From: Duganella sp. BuS-21 | GTDB lineage: Bacteria > Pseudomonadota > Gammaproteobacteria > Burkholderiales > Burkholderiaceae_D | Direction: 5' to 3' | Length of the DNA stretch: 64,000 nucleotides | Assembly (NCBI GenBank): GCA_041874725.1 | Contig: CP097466.1 | Coordinates: forward strand, 5,270,001 to 5,334,000 | Part shown: positions 37,292 through 44,132 of the stretch, in pieces | Numbering within the stretch: the stretch's first letter is position 1 | Layout: each line of letters begins with the position of its first letter | Program-made: the position numbers and the translations under genes | The notes under the pieces: generated by a model | The model's database searches: none | The model's input: only the letters and a program-made list of their open reading frames with translations | Told to the model about the DNA's origin: nothing

Positions 37292-38121
37292 TCGCTGTAT
37301 CCGACATGCTGAACGCCCATCTCCTGATTGTCGATGATCAGGAGGCGAATGTCCTGTTGCTGCGCGAATTGCTGCGTCATGCTGGCTACCAGCACGTCAG
37401 TAGCACCATGGATCCGACCGCCGTCGCCGAGCTACACGCACAGCACCGCTACGACCTGATCCTGCTCGACCTGCAAATGCCGGCCATGGATGGTTTTGCC
37501 GTCATGGCGCAGTTGCTGGCCGCTGAGCCGAGCGCTTACCTGCCGGTACTGGTGTTGACGGCTCAGCCGAGTCACAAGCTGCGGGCGCTACAAGCCGGCG
37601 CCAGGGATTTCATCAGCAAGCCCTTCGACCTGGTCGAAGTCAAAGCCCGAATTCGCAATATGCTGGAGATCCGGCTGCTCTACCAGCGTCTGGAACGGCA
37701 CAATCTGCTGCTGGAGCAGACCGTGGCACAACGCACAGCCGAACTGCGGGAAAGCGAGGCGCGCTTCAAGAGTTTTACCGCCTTGTCATCGGACTGGTAT
37801 TGGGAGCAGGACGCCAATGGCAGGTTCACCAATATGTCCGGCCCGGTGCTTGAAATGCTGGACCTGATGTTGGGCGAAGACGGCGTGACGATGGTTGCCA
37901 AGCCGGGGCCCAGCTGGGAAGCGGAACAGCGCAAGGAACTTGATCGCCTGATCGCGGGACGTGAACCCTTTATCGATTTCATTTATTACCGCACGCAAGG
38001 GAATGGTGAACGGCAGTATCTGCAAGTGAGTGGAGAACCGCGGTTCGATGAGGCCGGCCGCTTCATCGGCTATCGGGGTATCGGCATCGATATTACGGAG
38101 CGCCACGCCGCTGCGCAATAA
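37288..38121 (+). CDS. Response regulator with C-terminal PAS domain (REC-PAS)
   Basis: A 277-residue protein. A receiver domain (about 10-125; LIVDDQEANVLLLREL, phospho-Asp in LILLDLQMPAMDG, ISKPFDLVEVKARI), a short coiled-coil linker (LERHNLLLEQTVAQRTAELRE) and a PAS/PAC domain (about 160-270) ending GIGIDITERHAAAQ. In most relatives an output domain (GGDEF, EAL or kinase) follows the ITERK-like end, but here the stop comes at once. It is translationally coupled to the upstream hybrid kinase. Confidence 0.88.
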   Translation: MIAVSDMLNAHLLIVDDQEANVLLLRELLRHAGYQHVSSTMDPTAVAELHAQHRYDLILLDLQMPAMDGFAVMAQLLAAEPSAYLPVLVLTAQPSHKLRALQAGARDFISKPFDLVEVKARIRNMLEIRLLYQRLERHNLLLEQTVAQRTAELRESEARFKSFTALSSDWYWEQDANGRFTNMSGPVLEMLDLMLGEDGVTMVAKPGPSWEAEQRKELDRLIAGREPFIDFIYYRTQGNGERQYLQVSGEPRFDEAGRFIGYRGIGIDITERHAAAQ

Positions 38122-38174
38122 AGGTTGATCGCTGCGCGCCGCCCCACGGAGGGACGGCTCTCGGCCAGCGCTCG

Positions 38175-39653
38175 CTAGCCGAAGAATCCTTGCAGGTACC
38201 AGCGCGGCTCGGGATCCTTGGCGCTTCCGCCGCGTTCCTTGAACAGCCAGTAGTGGGCGTGGTCGTCGCCTTGGGCCATGAAATAGTCGCGGGTTTGCAT
38301 GTCGCCCCACCAGCCGGCTTCGATGCGCTCGCCGGTGGAACGGATGCGCAGCGGCGAGCCGTAGTAGGGCCGGTGGTCGCGCATCAGCAGCGGTATCGGC
38401 TTGGACAGCAGCCAGGTCGGACGCGGCAAACTGCCCATGTCCGGCGGCAGCTGCGCGCGGGCGTCGGCCGGGCGGACTTTTTTCTGGATGCTGAGCCAGG
38501 TGTTGGCCTGCTCGGGACGGTAGTCGGCGCTGGGTACGGCTTGCAGCACGTTCTCCGGTCCCAGGCGGGCGGCCAGCAGTTCCAGCAAGCGCTGCCAGTC
38601 TTCCTTGCTGCCGCCCGGTTCCGGGAACAGCGAGTCGCTGAGCGGCGCCATCGGCTGCACCTGCGCTGCTTCCAGGCGTAGGCCGATCACCGGCGCGTCC
38701 AGCGTTTGCTTGGCCAGGCGCTCCTTCAACAGACGCACCAGATGTGCATCCTTCCAGGTCGGTTCGGCCAGCACCACTTCGATCACGGTCGGCGGACCGG
38801 CGGTGCGGCCGCGCTCGTGCTCCAGCAGCAGGCGTATGCGTTCGACGGCCAATTGATGCGCGCTCAGCCAGCCGGTCAGCTGCAGCAGCAGGCGGTGTGC
38901 GCCGAACAGCAGCGCCTCGGCATTTTCCACACGGTCGAATAGTTCCAGCTTGGCGTGGAAGCTGGCCGGCGCCGCCAGCCATTCATGCAGTTCGGGACGG
39001 GCGCCGTGGGCGTCGTCCAGCATGTCCAGCACGGCGCGGCCGCAGCGGCGCTGCAGGCCGGGACGCGGCAGGCCGCGCAGCTGAGCCAGGGTCATGCAGC
39101 CTATGCCTTCCAGCCAGGCCAGATAGGCGCGCGCGGGCGGCAACAGGCCCACCGGCAGCGCATCGAGACGGCGCTCCAGCGAGGCCATCTTCACCACCCG
39201 CCCGCCGCCGCTGCGCGCCAACAGCCAGGCGCCGCGTGCGGTGGGCGCGCAACTGAGCGTGCCGGTAAAGCCCAGCGCGCGCACGCTCTCGGCCACCTTG
39301 CGGCACAGGGCGCGCAGGCCGCCGAACAGGCGCAGGCTGGCGCCGACGTCCAGCAGCAGCGTGGCCTCTTCCGCCTCCGCCAACTGCGGCGTAAATTGCA
39401 ACAGCGCCATGGCGGCCGCCTGCAGCGACTCCTGTTCCAGCGCCGGCGCACGCTGCTGGAACAGCGATTGCGGCGCCAGCATGATGGCGCCGCCACGCCG
39501 CAAGCCCAGCCGCACGCCGGCCGCATAAGCCTGCTCCGACAGCGCCACCACCCGCTCCTGCTCCAGTACGACCGTGCAGTTATCCTCCGACCAGCGCGGG
39601 CAGAATACTTCGAGCGGGAGCCGTGGCAGGTGTAGGGCGATCCAGAGGCGCAT
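38175..39653 (-). CDS. imuB: ImuB, Y-family polymerase-like mutagenesis protein
   Basis: A 492-residue ImuB with the standard N-terminus (MRLWIALHLPRLPLE) and C-terminus (HYWLFKERGG...WYLQGFFG). It is a Y-family fold lacking the catalytic acidic residues of true polymerases; where Pol IV has its metal-binding Asp, it has LHLPRLP. It acts as a scaffold joining ImuA, the beta clamp and DnaE2 in SOS mutagenesis. It overlaps the end of imuA by 74 bases in another frame, so they are one transcript. dnaE2, normally third in this operon, is at 12848-16012. Confidence 0.94.
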   Translation of the reverse strand: MRLWIALHLPRLPLEVFCPRWSEDNCTVVLEQERVVALSEQAYAAGVRLGLRRGGAIMLAPQSLFQQRAPALEQESLQAAAMALLQFTPQLAEAEEATLLLDVGASLRLFGGLRALCRKVAESVRALGFTGTLSCAPTARGAWLLARSGGGRVVKMASLERRLDALPVGLLPPARAYLAWLEGIGCMTLAQLRGLPRPGLQRRCGRAVLDMLDDAHGARPELHEWLAAPASFHAKLELFDRVENAEALLFGAHRLLLQLTGWLSAHQLAVERIRLLLEHERGRTAGPPTVIEVVLAEPTWKDAHLVRLLKERLAKQTLDAPVIGLRLEAAQVQPMAPLSDSLFPEPGGSKEDWQRLLELLAARLGPENVLQAVPSADYRPEQANTWLSIQKKVRPADARAQLPPDMGSLPRPTWLLSKPIPLLMRDHRPYYGSPLRIRSTGERIEAGWWGDMQTRDYFMAQGDDHAHYWLFKERGGSAKDPEPRWYLQGFFG

Positions 39654-40275
39654 GTCGTTGCAACAAAGAAGGGGTTAAAGGTAAGAACAATGGCGTGTCG
39701 CGCTGCGGCCCGCGTCGTTTCACAAAACCGATATCGATGCCGCCCGCCGCCGGCCTGAGCGACAGCCTGAGCGGCGCCGGCGAGGCGTCCTGCGCCGCCC
39801 CCAATGGCCGCAACATGCAGAACAGGGTTTCGCCGCTTTGCGCGGCCAGGTGCAGACGCCGCAGGGTTTCACCGCGCGCATGCTTTTGCCACAGCAGCAA
39901 CGCGCCGCAACAGCCGCTGCGCAGGATCTGTTCGGCGGCCCACAACGCATCGCCGGCCTTGGCGCCGCTGCGCACCCACAGCAGTTGCGACGGCTCCAGG
40001 CCCAAGGCAGCCAGCGCCAGCGCCTGCGGTGCGTGCGGCGGTTGCAGCAGCACGATGGGACGCTTATCCAGCGCGGCCAAGGCTGGCTGCAACAGGCGCA
40101 ATTCGCCGATGCCGTGCTGCTGTACCAGCAGATCGATCAGCGTACCCACCGGCCAGCCGCCGCCGGGCAGTTGCGCGGACAAGGCGGCAAAGCCTGTGTC
40201 CATGCAGCGCGTGGCGCTTTGTGCGAGCTGGTCTGCGCGCCACAAGGACGGGTGCAGGGTTTCCGGGTGTGTCAT
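39580..40275 (-). CDS. imuA: ImuA, RecA-like SOS mutagenesis protein
   Basis: A 231-residue ImuA: PGGGWPVGTLIDLLVQQHG near residue 35 (a RecA-like glycine loop), then GELRLLQPALAAL, LWVRSGAKAGDALWAAEQIL and the conserved RLSLRPAAGG region. It partners ImuB. The ATG is preceded by only a weak ribosome-binding sequence. Just 17 bases upstream of the ATG the proposed end of a group II intron is reached; the SOS promoter lies on the far side of it, about 1.86 kb away. Confidence 0.93.
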   Translation of the reverse strand: MTHPETLHPSLWRADQLAQSATRCMDTGFAALSAQLPGGGWPVGTLIDLLVQQHGIGELRLLQPALAALDKRPIVLLQPPHAPQALALAALGLEPSQLLWVRSGAKAGDALWAAEQILRSGCCGALLLWQKHARGETLRRLHLAAQSGETLFCMLRPLGAAQDASPAPLRLSLRPAAGGIDIGFVKRRGPQRDTPLFLPLTPSLLQRHAPLDRPTPATAPARSILPALVGG

Positions 40276-40293
40276 GGCATTTTACCGCAAGTG

Positions 40294-41844
40294 TTACGGT
40301 AGGGATGACCATTGCTGATCACCCCCCGCGCAGATCCCGGCGTGCGCAATTCGCGCACCGGGCTCCTGCCTTGAGTGTTTGGCGGTAAACCGCTCGACAG
40401 GCCAAGGATGAAGAATCTGAACTGGTGGCAACCAAGCCTTGACCAGACGGGACATTTTCACCCACGTCGTGTCGTCCTGCTGGCTTCGGCGCCGTAGGGC
40501 GCGTCGCCACAGGTCGGTGACGTGGGCGCGGAAAGCGTACATCGCCGAGCTATTGGTTGGGACGGCGTGGTAGTTGAAGTAACCCTGCACCACCTGCCGT
40601 AGCCATTTTCCCTGTTCAGGAATCGAGTGGTGCCATCTGCTACGCAACCCATCCTTGACCTCTTTCAGCGTCGCTTGCAGCCGGTCACACCGGGTTTTAC
40701 GCCTGAGCATGAACCGGCCATCTCGAGCACGGCCGCTGATGTGGGTGAATCCAAGGAATTGAAACGTTTCAGGTTTCCCCAGCCCACGCTTGGCTCGGTT
40801 TTCGGCAGCAAAGCGGCCGAATTCGATCAAACGGGTTTTCTCCGGGTGGACCTTCAGCGCAAATTGCTCCAGCCGCATTTGCATGGCCCGCTTGAAACGC
40901 GTCGCGTCATCAGGCTTGTCACAGCCGACCACGATGTCGTCGGCATAGCGAACCAGCACGACGTTGCCTCTGGCATGGCGCTTGCGCCACTGATTTGCCC
41001 AGAGGTCGAAGACATAGTGCAAGTAGATATTGGCCAGCAACGGGGAGATCACCGCACCTTGCGGCGTGCCCTCCGTCCCCGGTTCGACCACCCCGTCTTC
41101 CATCGCGCCAACCATCAGCCACTTGCGTATCAAGCGGATCACACGCTGGTCGCCTATCCGGTGCGCGACGAATTTGATCAGCCATTCATGGCTGACAGTA
41201 TCGAAGAACCGGCTGATGTCGGCGTCCAGTATCCAGCTCACATTTGTTCGGGCAATTCCCGTCGCCAGTGCATCGAGCGCGTCATGTTGACCACGCTTTG
41301 AACGAAAACCATACGAGAACCCAAGGAAATCTGTCTCATAGACTGCGTTGAGCACTTCCACCAGCGCACGCTGGACGATTTTGTCCTCCAGCGCGGCAAT
41401 GCCCAGCGGGCGCATTTTCCCGTCCGCTTTCGGTATATACCTTCTGCGGCTCGGTTGCGCCCGGTAAGCTTGGCGGTGTAATCGTTCATACAATTCCACG
41501 AGATTGCGCTCCAAGTCTTGTTCGTAATCGTGCCACGTCACGCCATCCACACCGGATGCAGCCTTCCGCTTCAGCCAATAAAACGACGTCTCCAGAAGTT
41601 CAACATCCAGCAGGTGGAACAGCGCAGTGAACCGCTCCTTCTTTCTTTGCCTTGCGGCCTCCCGCACACGGTCCAGCCTCTGGGACACGCTTTCCCGGCT
41701 CTGCGTCCGGCGCGTGGGCTGCCAGTCCGTGTTTCCCTTGGCCCCTCCCCTTGGCTCCACTGGCTCCGCTACCGGTTGCCCGGCTTTGTTCGTCAGCTTC
41801 GTCGCTACTATGGGAGAGTCCGACTTCTCCTGTCCGTTCATCAT
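40294..41844 (-). CDS. ltrA: Group II intron reverse transcriptase/maturase
   Basis: A 516-residue RT-maturase starting MMNGQEKSDS after a GAGGAG ribosome-binding site. RT motifs: KRKAASGVDGVTW (RT0-1), RRRYIPKADGKMRPLGI (RT2), WILDADISRFFDTV (RT3), GTPQGAVISPLLANIYLHY (RT4), VRYADDIVVG (RT5, catalytic YADD) and QFLGFTHI (RT7). A maturase/X region follows (RSRWHHSIPEQGKWLRQVVQ). No HNH endonuclease is seen, as in class C. The ORF runs through domain V and VI, so its last 25 or so residues are ribozyme-encoded, ending at the intron's edge. The catalytic motifs look intact. Confidence 0.95.
   Translation of the reverse strand: MMNGQEKSDSPIVATKLTNKAGQPVAEPVEPRGGAKGNTDWQPTRRTQSRESVSQRLDRVREAARQRKKERFTALFHLLDVELLETSFYWLKRKAASGVDGVTWHDYEQDLERNLVELYERLHRQAYRAQPSRRRYIPKADGKMRPLGIAALEDKIVQRALVEVLNAVYETDFLGFSYGFRSKRGQHDALDALATGIARTNVSWILDADISRFFDTVSHEWLIKFVAHRIGDQRVIRLIRKWLMVGAMEDGVVEPGTEGTPQGAVISPLLANIYLHYVFDLWANQWRKRHARGNVVLVRYADDIVVGCDKPDDATRFKRAMQMRLEQFALKVHPEKTRLIEFGRFAAENRAKRGLGKPETFQFLGFTHISGRARDGRFMLRRKTRCDRLQATLKEVKDGLRSRWHHSIPEQGKWLRQVVQGYFNYHAVPTNSSAMYAFRAHVTDLWRRALRRRSQQDDTTWVKMSRLVKAWLPPVQILHPWPVERFTAKHSRQEPGARIAHAGICAGGDQQWSSLP
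40333..40365 (-). ncRNA. Intron domain V (catalytic hairpin)
   Basis: A 33-base hairpin reading GAGCCCGG...CCGGGATC on the minus strand. It shows the AGC catalytic triad at the 5' side, a CG two-base bulge in the 3' arm and a GAA-containing loop, the layout of group II domain V. It overlaps the end of the maturase reading frame. Confidence 0.85.
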
Positions 41845-42136
41845 CGGCTTCGGCTCCTCGCCTTCCCGACACGGGCCGCATGGCGGTATCGCCAGCGGTC
41901 GGACAGGAGATCTCCCGGTTTCCGCACAAGAGTCGTACTTGCATGCCAGGTTCTCAGACCTCGCCGAGCCTCTCTGGCGCTCGCGGTAGCGCGCCAGCAA
42001 GTGTGGCCTTCCACATACAGTAGTGTGTCGGCGCTCGGGGCTTTAACATATCTTTCGCGGCTCAATGGCTGGCCTGCAAGCACCCCTGTCAACGCTTCAC
42101 GACACGCCTCGCGATTTGGCCAGCCTTCCGGCGCAC
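41845..42136 (-). ncRNA. 5' ribozyme part of the group II intron (domains I-III)
   Basis: No gene is supported in these 292 bases upstream of the maturase start; an in-frame extension of the maturase ORF lacks the family's usual start. The stretch begins with GTGCG and is rich in short complementary segments, as expected for domains I-III. I did not fold it, so individual helices and the EBS loops are not assigned. Confidence 0.7.
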
Positions 42137-42137
42137 A

Positions 42138-42153
42138 CTGTATAAATACACAG
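42138..42153. promoter_or_regulatory. LexA-binding SOS box upstream of the intron and imuA
   Basis: Reads CTGT-N8-ACAG with the flanking TA of the consensus on the outer side. The intron begins two bases beyond it. The palindrome overlaps the -10 element of the minus-strand promoter, so LexA would block transcription of intron, imuA and imuB. It also lies 79 bases or more upstream of the divergent antiporter gene and could affect that as well. Confidence 0.9.
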
Positions 42154-42178
42154 TACTCTTTGCACCGGAATTTGGCAA
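42150..42178 (-). promoter_or_regulatory. Sigma70 promoter of the imuAB transcription unit
   Basis: On the minus strand TTGCCA (42173-42178) and TACTGT (42150-42155) are separated by exactly 17 bp. The -10 is half of the LexA palindrome. Transcription would begin near 42143, only about seven bases ahead of the intron's first base. Confidence 0.75.
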
Positions 42179-42232
42179 GGTCTATCTGCCTTGCTGTACC
42201 ATGCAATGGAGGCAATTATCAAAGGACACACT

Positions 42233-43498
42233 TTGCAAACGATACAACTGGTCGGCGCTATCCTGTTCGGCCTGGCGCTGCTGCACACCTTCGCCGCCAA
42301 ATCATTCGAGGTGCTGTCGCACCGCCATCCGCGTCACGCCGGGATGTTCCATCTGCTGGGCGAGGTGGAGGTGGTGTTCGGTTTCTGGGCCTTCATCCTG
42401 ATGATCGCCATCGCCTTCCTCAACGGCGGCCAGGCGGCGATTGCGTATGCCGAATCGCGCCAGTACACCGAGCCGCTGTTCGTGTTCGTGGTGATGGTGG
42501 TGGCGGCCTCGCGGCCGGTGCTGGAGGCGGTCCAGCAAGTGCTGCTGGCCTTGGCCAAACGCATGCCGGTGGCGACCGAACTGGCGCTGGTGTGGTTCGG
42601 CATGGCGCTGGTACCGCTGACCGGTTCGCTGATCACCGAGCCGGCCGCCATGACGCTGGCCGCGCTGATGCTGGCGCCGCTGATTTTCCGCGAGGGCATG
42701 CCGGAAAAGCTGAAGTACGCGGCGCTGGGCGTGCTGTTCGTGAACATCTCGATCGGCGGCCTGCTGACCGCTTATGCCGCGCCGCCGGTGCTGATGGTGG
42801 CCGGCACCTGGAATTGGGACAGCAGTTACATGGCCGCGCACTTCGGCTGGAAGGCGACGGTGGCCGTCCTCATCAATGCCACCGCGATCAGCGTGGTGCT
42901 GCGCAAGCATTTGCGCGCAACGGCTGCCAATGCGCCGTCCGCAGAAGCGGTACACAACGCGCCGGCGGTGCCGCTGGCGGTGACGCTGATCCACCTGGGC
43001 TTCCTGGCGGCGGTGGTGGTGCTGGGCCACCATCCGGTGCTGTTCCTCGGCATCTTCATGCTGTTCCTGGGATTTACCACGGCCTACCCGCGCTACCAGA
43101 ATCCGCTCATCCTCAAGGAGGGCCTGCTGGTGGGCTTCTTCCTGGCCGGGCTGGTGGTACTGGGCGGGATGCAGCAATGGTGGTTGCAGCCGATTGTGGA
43201 AAGCCTGTCGCCGCTGGCACTGTTCTTCGGTGCGATGAGCCTGACCGCCATCACCGACAACGCCGCCCTCACCTATCTCGGTTCGCTGATCGACGGCATC
43301 TCGGTGCAGTCGCAATACATGCTGGTGGCCGGCGCGGTCACCGGCGGCGGCCTGACGGTGATCGCCAACGCGCCCAATCCGGCCGGCGTGTCGCTGCTGC
43401 GGCGCGGCTTCCAGGACCAATCCATCGGCACCCTCGGCCTGCTGGCCGGCGCACTGCTGCCCACCGCTGTCGCAGCGTTGGCCTTCCTGCTGCTTTAG
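42233..43498 (+). CDS. Putative Na+/H+ antiporter (PF07399-like) membrane protein
   Basis: A 421-residue inner-membrane protein with about 11-12 hydrophobic segments, such as IQLVGAILFGLALLHTF (first) and LGLLAGALLPTAVAALAFLLL (last). Conserved polar sites in helices include SLITEPAAMTLAALML and the late TAITDNAALTYLGSLI, typical of the putative Na_H_antiport_3 family and of ion transport folds. I prefer the TTG at 42233 because AAAGGA lies six bases before it; ATG 42206 would add nine residues. Ion specificity is not shown. It is divergent from the intron/imuAB unit. Confidence 0.85.
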   Translation: MQTIQLVGAILFGLALLHTFAAKSFEVLSHRHPRHAGMFHLLGEVEVVFGFWAFILMIAIAFLNGGQAAIAYAESRQYTEPLFVFVVMVVAASRPVLEAVQQVLLALAKRMPVATELALVWFGMALVPLTGSLITEPAAMTLAALMLAPLIFREGMPEKLKYAALGVLFVNISIGGLLTAYAAPPVLMVAGTWNWDSSYMAAHFGWKATVAVLINATAISVVLRKHLRATAANAPSAEAVHNAPAVPLAVTLIHLGFLAAVVVLGHHPVLFLGIFMLFLGFTTAYPRYQNPLILKEGLLVGFFLAGLVVLGGMQQWWLQPIVESLSPLALFFGAMSLTAITDNAALTYLGSLIDGISVQSQYMLVAGAVTGGGLTVIANAPNPAGVSLLRRGFQDQSIGTLGLLAGALLPTAVAALAFLLL

Positions 43499-43788
43499 GC
43501 CGCCACGGACACGCGCAACTGCAAACCGAGTGCGCGCGTGACTTTCAATATCGTGGAAAAGCTTGGCTTACCTTCGACGGAAAGAGCTTTGTACAAGCTC
43601 TCCCGCCCGAGCCCGGTATCATTGGCAAGCTCCGTCATCCCATGAGCGCGAGCAATGTTGCCAAGCGCCTTGGCAATAAACGCCACATCATCGCCAGCCT
43701 CCTCAAGGCAAGCATCAAAATACATCGCGATATCTTCCTTGGTCTGGAGATGTTCAGCGCTGTCCCATTTTTTCAATTTGAGTGACAT
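43495..43788 (-). CDS. HigA-like antitoxin (HTH)
   Basis: A 97-residue antitoxin. The N-terminal part (WDSAEHLQTKEDIAMYFDACLEEAGDDVAF) and a Cro/C1-like helix-turn-helix (ALGNIARAHGMTELANDTGLGRESLYKALS) match the addiction-module antidote family paired with RelE/ParE-type HigB toxins. A GAGG ribosome-binding site precedes it. It looks intact. Its stop overlaps that of the convergent antiporter gene by four bases. Its partner toxin gene upstream carries a frameshift. Confidence 0.92.
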   Translation of the reverse strand: MSLKLKKWDSAEHLQTKEDIAMYFDACLEEAGDDVAFIAKALGNIARAHGMTELANDTGLGRESLYKALSVEGKPSFSTILKVTRALGLQLRVSVAA

Positions 43789-44083
43789 ACAACCTCCTAC
43801 AACTGTCGCGCGAGATCACGCGCAATTTTGATGTCCTTGGCCTGGGAGGACTATTCCCTCCGGCCAGAAGAATAACCAGCACACCATCGCGAAGCGTGTA
43901 GTACACCCGATAACAGGGACCATAATCAATCCGCATTTCAGATACACCTTCCCCCACGAACTTGTGATCACCAAAGTTACCCTCCTCTGCCCGATCTATC
44001 CTTACTTGGATGCGGGCCTTAGCCTTAATGTCCGTCAAGCGCGAGAACCAGGAGCTGAAGCGTTCCGTCTGGAGGACGTCCAT
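43754..44083 (-). pseudogene. RelE/ParE (HigB-like) toxin gene with C-terminal frameshift
   Basis: The first 75 or so residues are a normal HigB-like toxin (ETRF-type start MDVLQTERFSSWFSRL, DHKFVGEGVSEMRIDYGPCYRVYY). After LLAGG the frame changes: it reads NSPPRPRTSKLRV, while the neighbouring frame encodes the expected SSQAKDIKIARDLARQL and stops at 43797-43799, eight bases before the antitoxin ATG. A single lost base near 43851-43854 (AATAAG to AATAG) explains this. The shifted frame runs 35 bases into the antitoxin gene. The C-terminal helix normally holds active-site residues, so the toxin is probably inactive. Confidence 0.85.
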
Positions 44084-44132
44084 AGCTAGCCTTTGAAGTG
44101 TATTTCGATGCGCAGAGCCGCGTAAGCAGGGT

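Larger units (their letters stand above)
40293..42136 (-). mobile_element. Group II (class C-like) intron inserted at the imuA SOS box
   Basis: An approximately 1844-bp element on the minus strand. It starts with GTGCG (42136 downward), as bacterial group II introns do. It has about 290 bases of ribozyme sequence, then the maturase ORF, then domain V (40333-40365) and a domain VI hairpin (GGGTGA/TCATCCC). I place the 3' end at 40293 (ending AC) because joining the flanks there restores a perfect TACTGT-N8-ACAGTA LexA box; the end could be off by about six bases. Insertion directly after a palindrome fits class C target choice (hairpin DNA). The maturase type also suggests class C. Confidence 0.85.

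Noticed and set aside
38122..38174. Hidden output domain or terminator after the REC-PAS gene
   Set aside because: The 53 bases before the imuB stop contain only short GC-rich stems and no T-run or reading frame of note.
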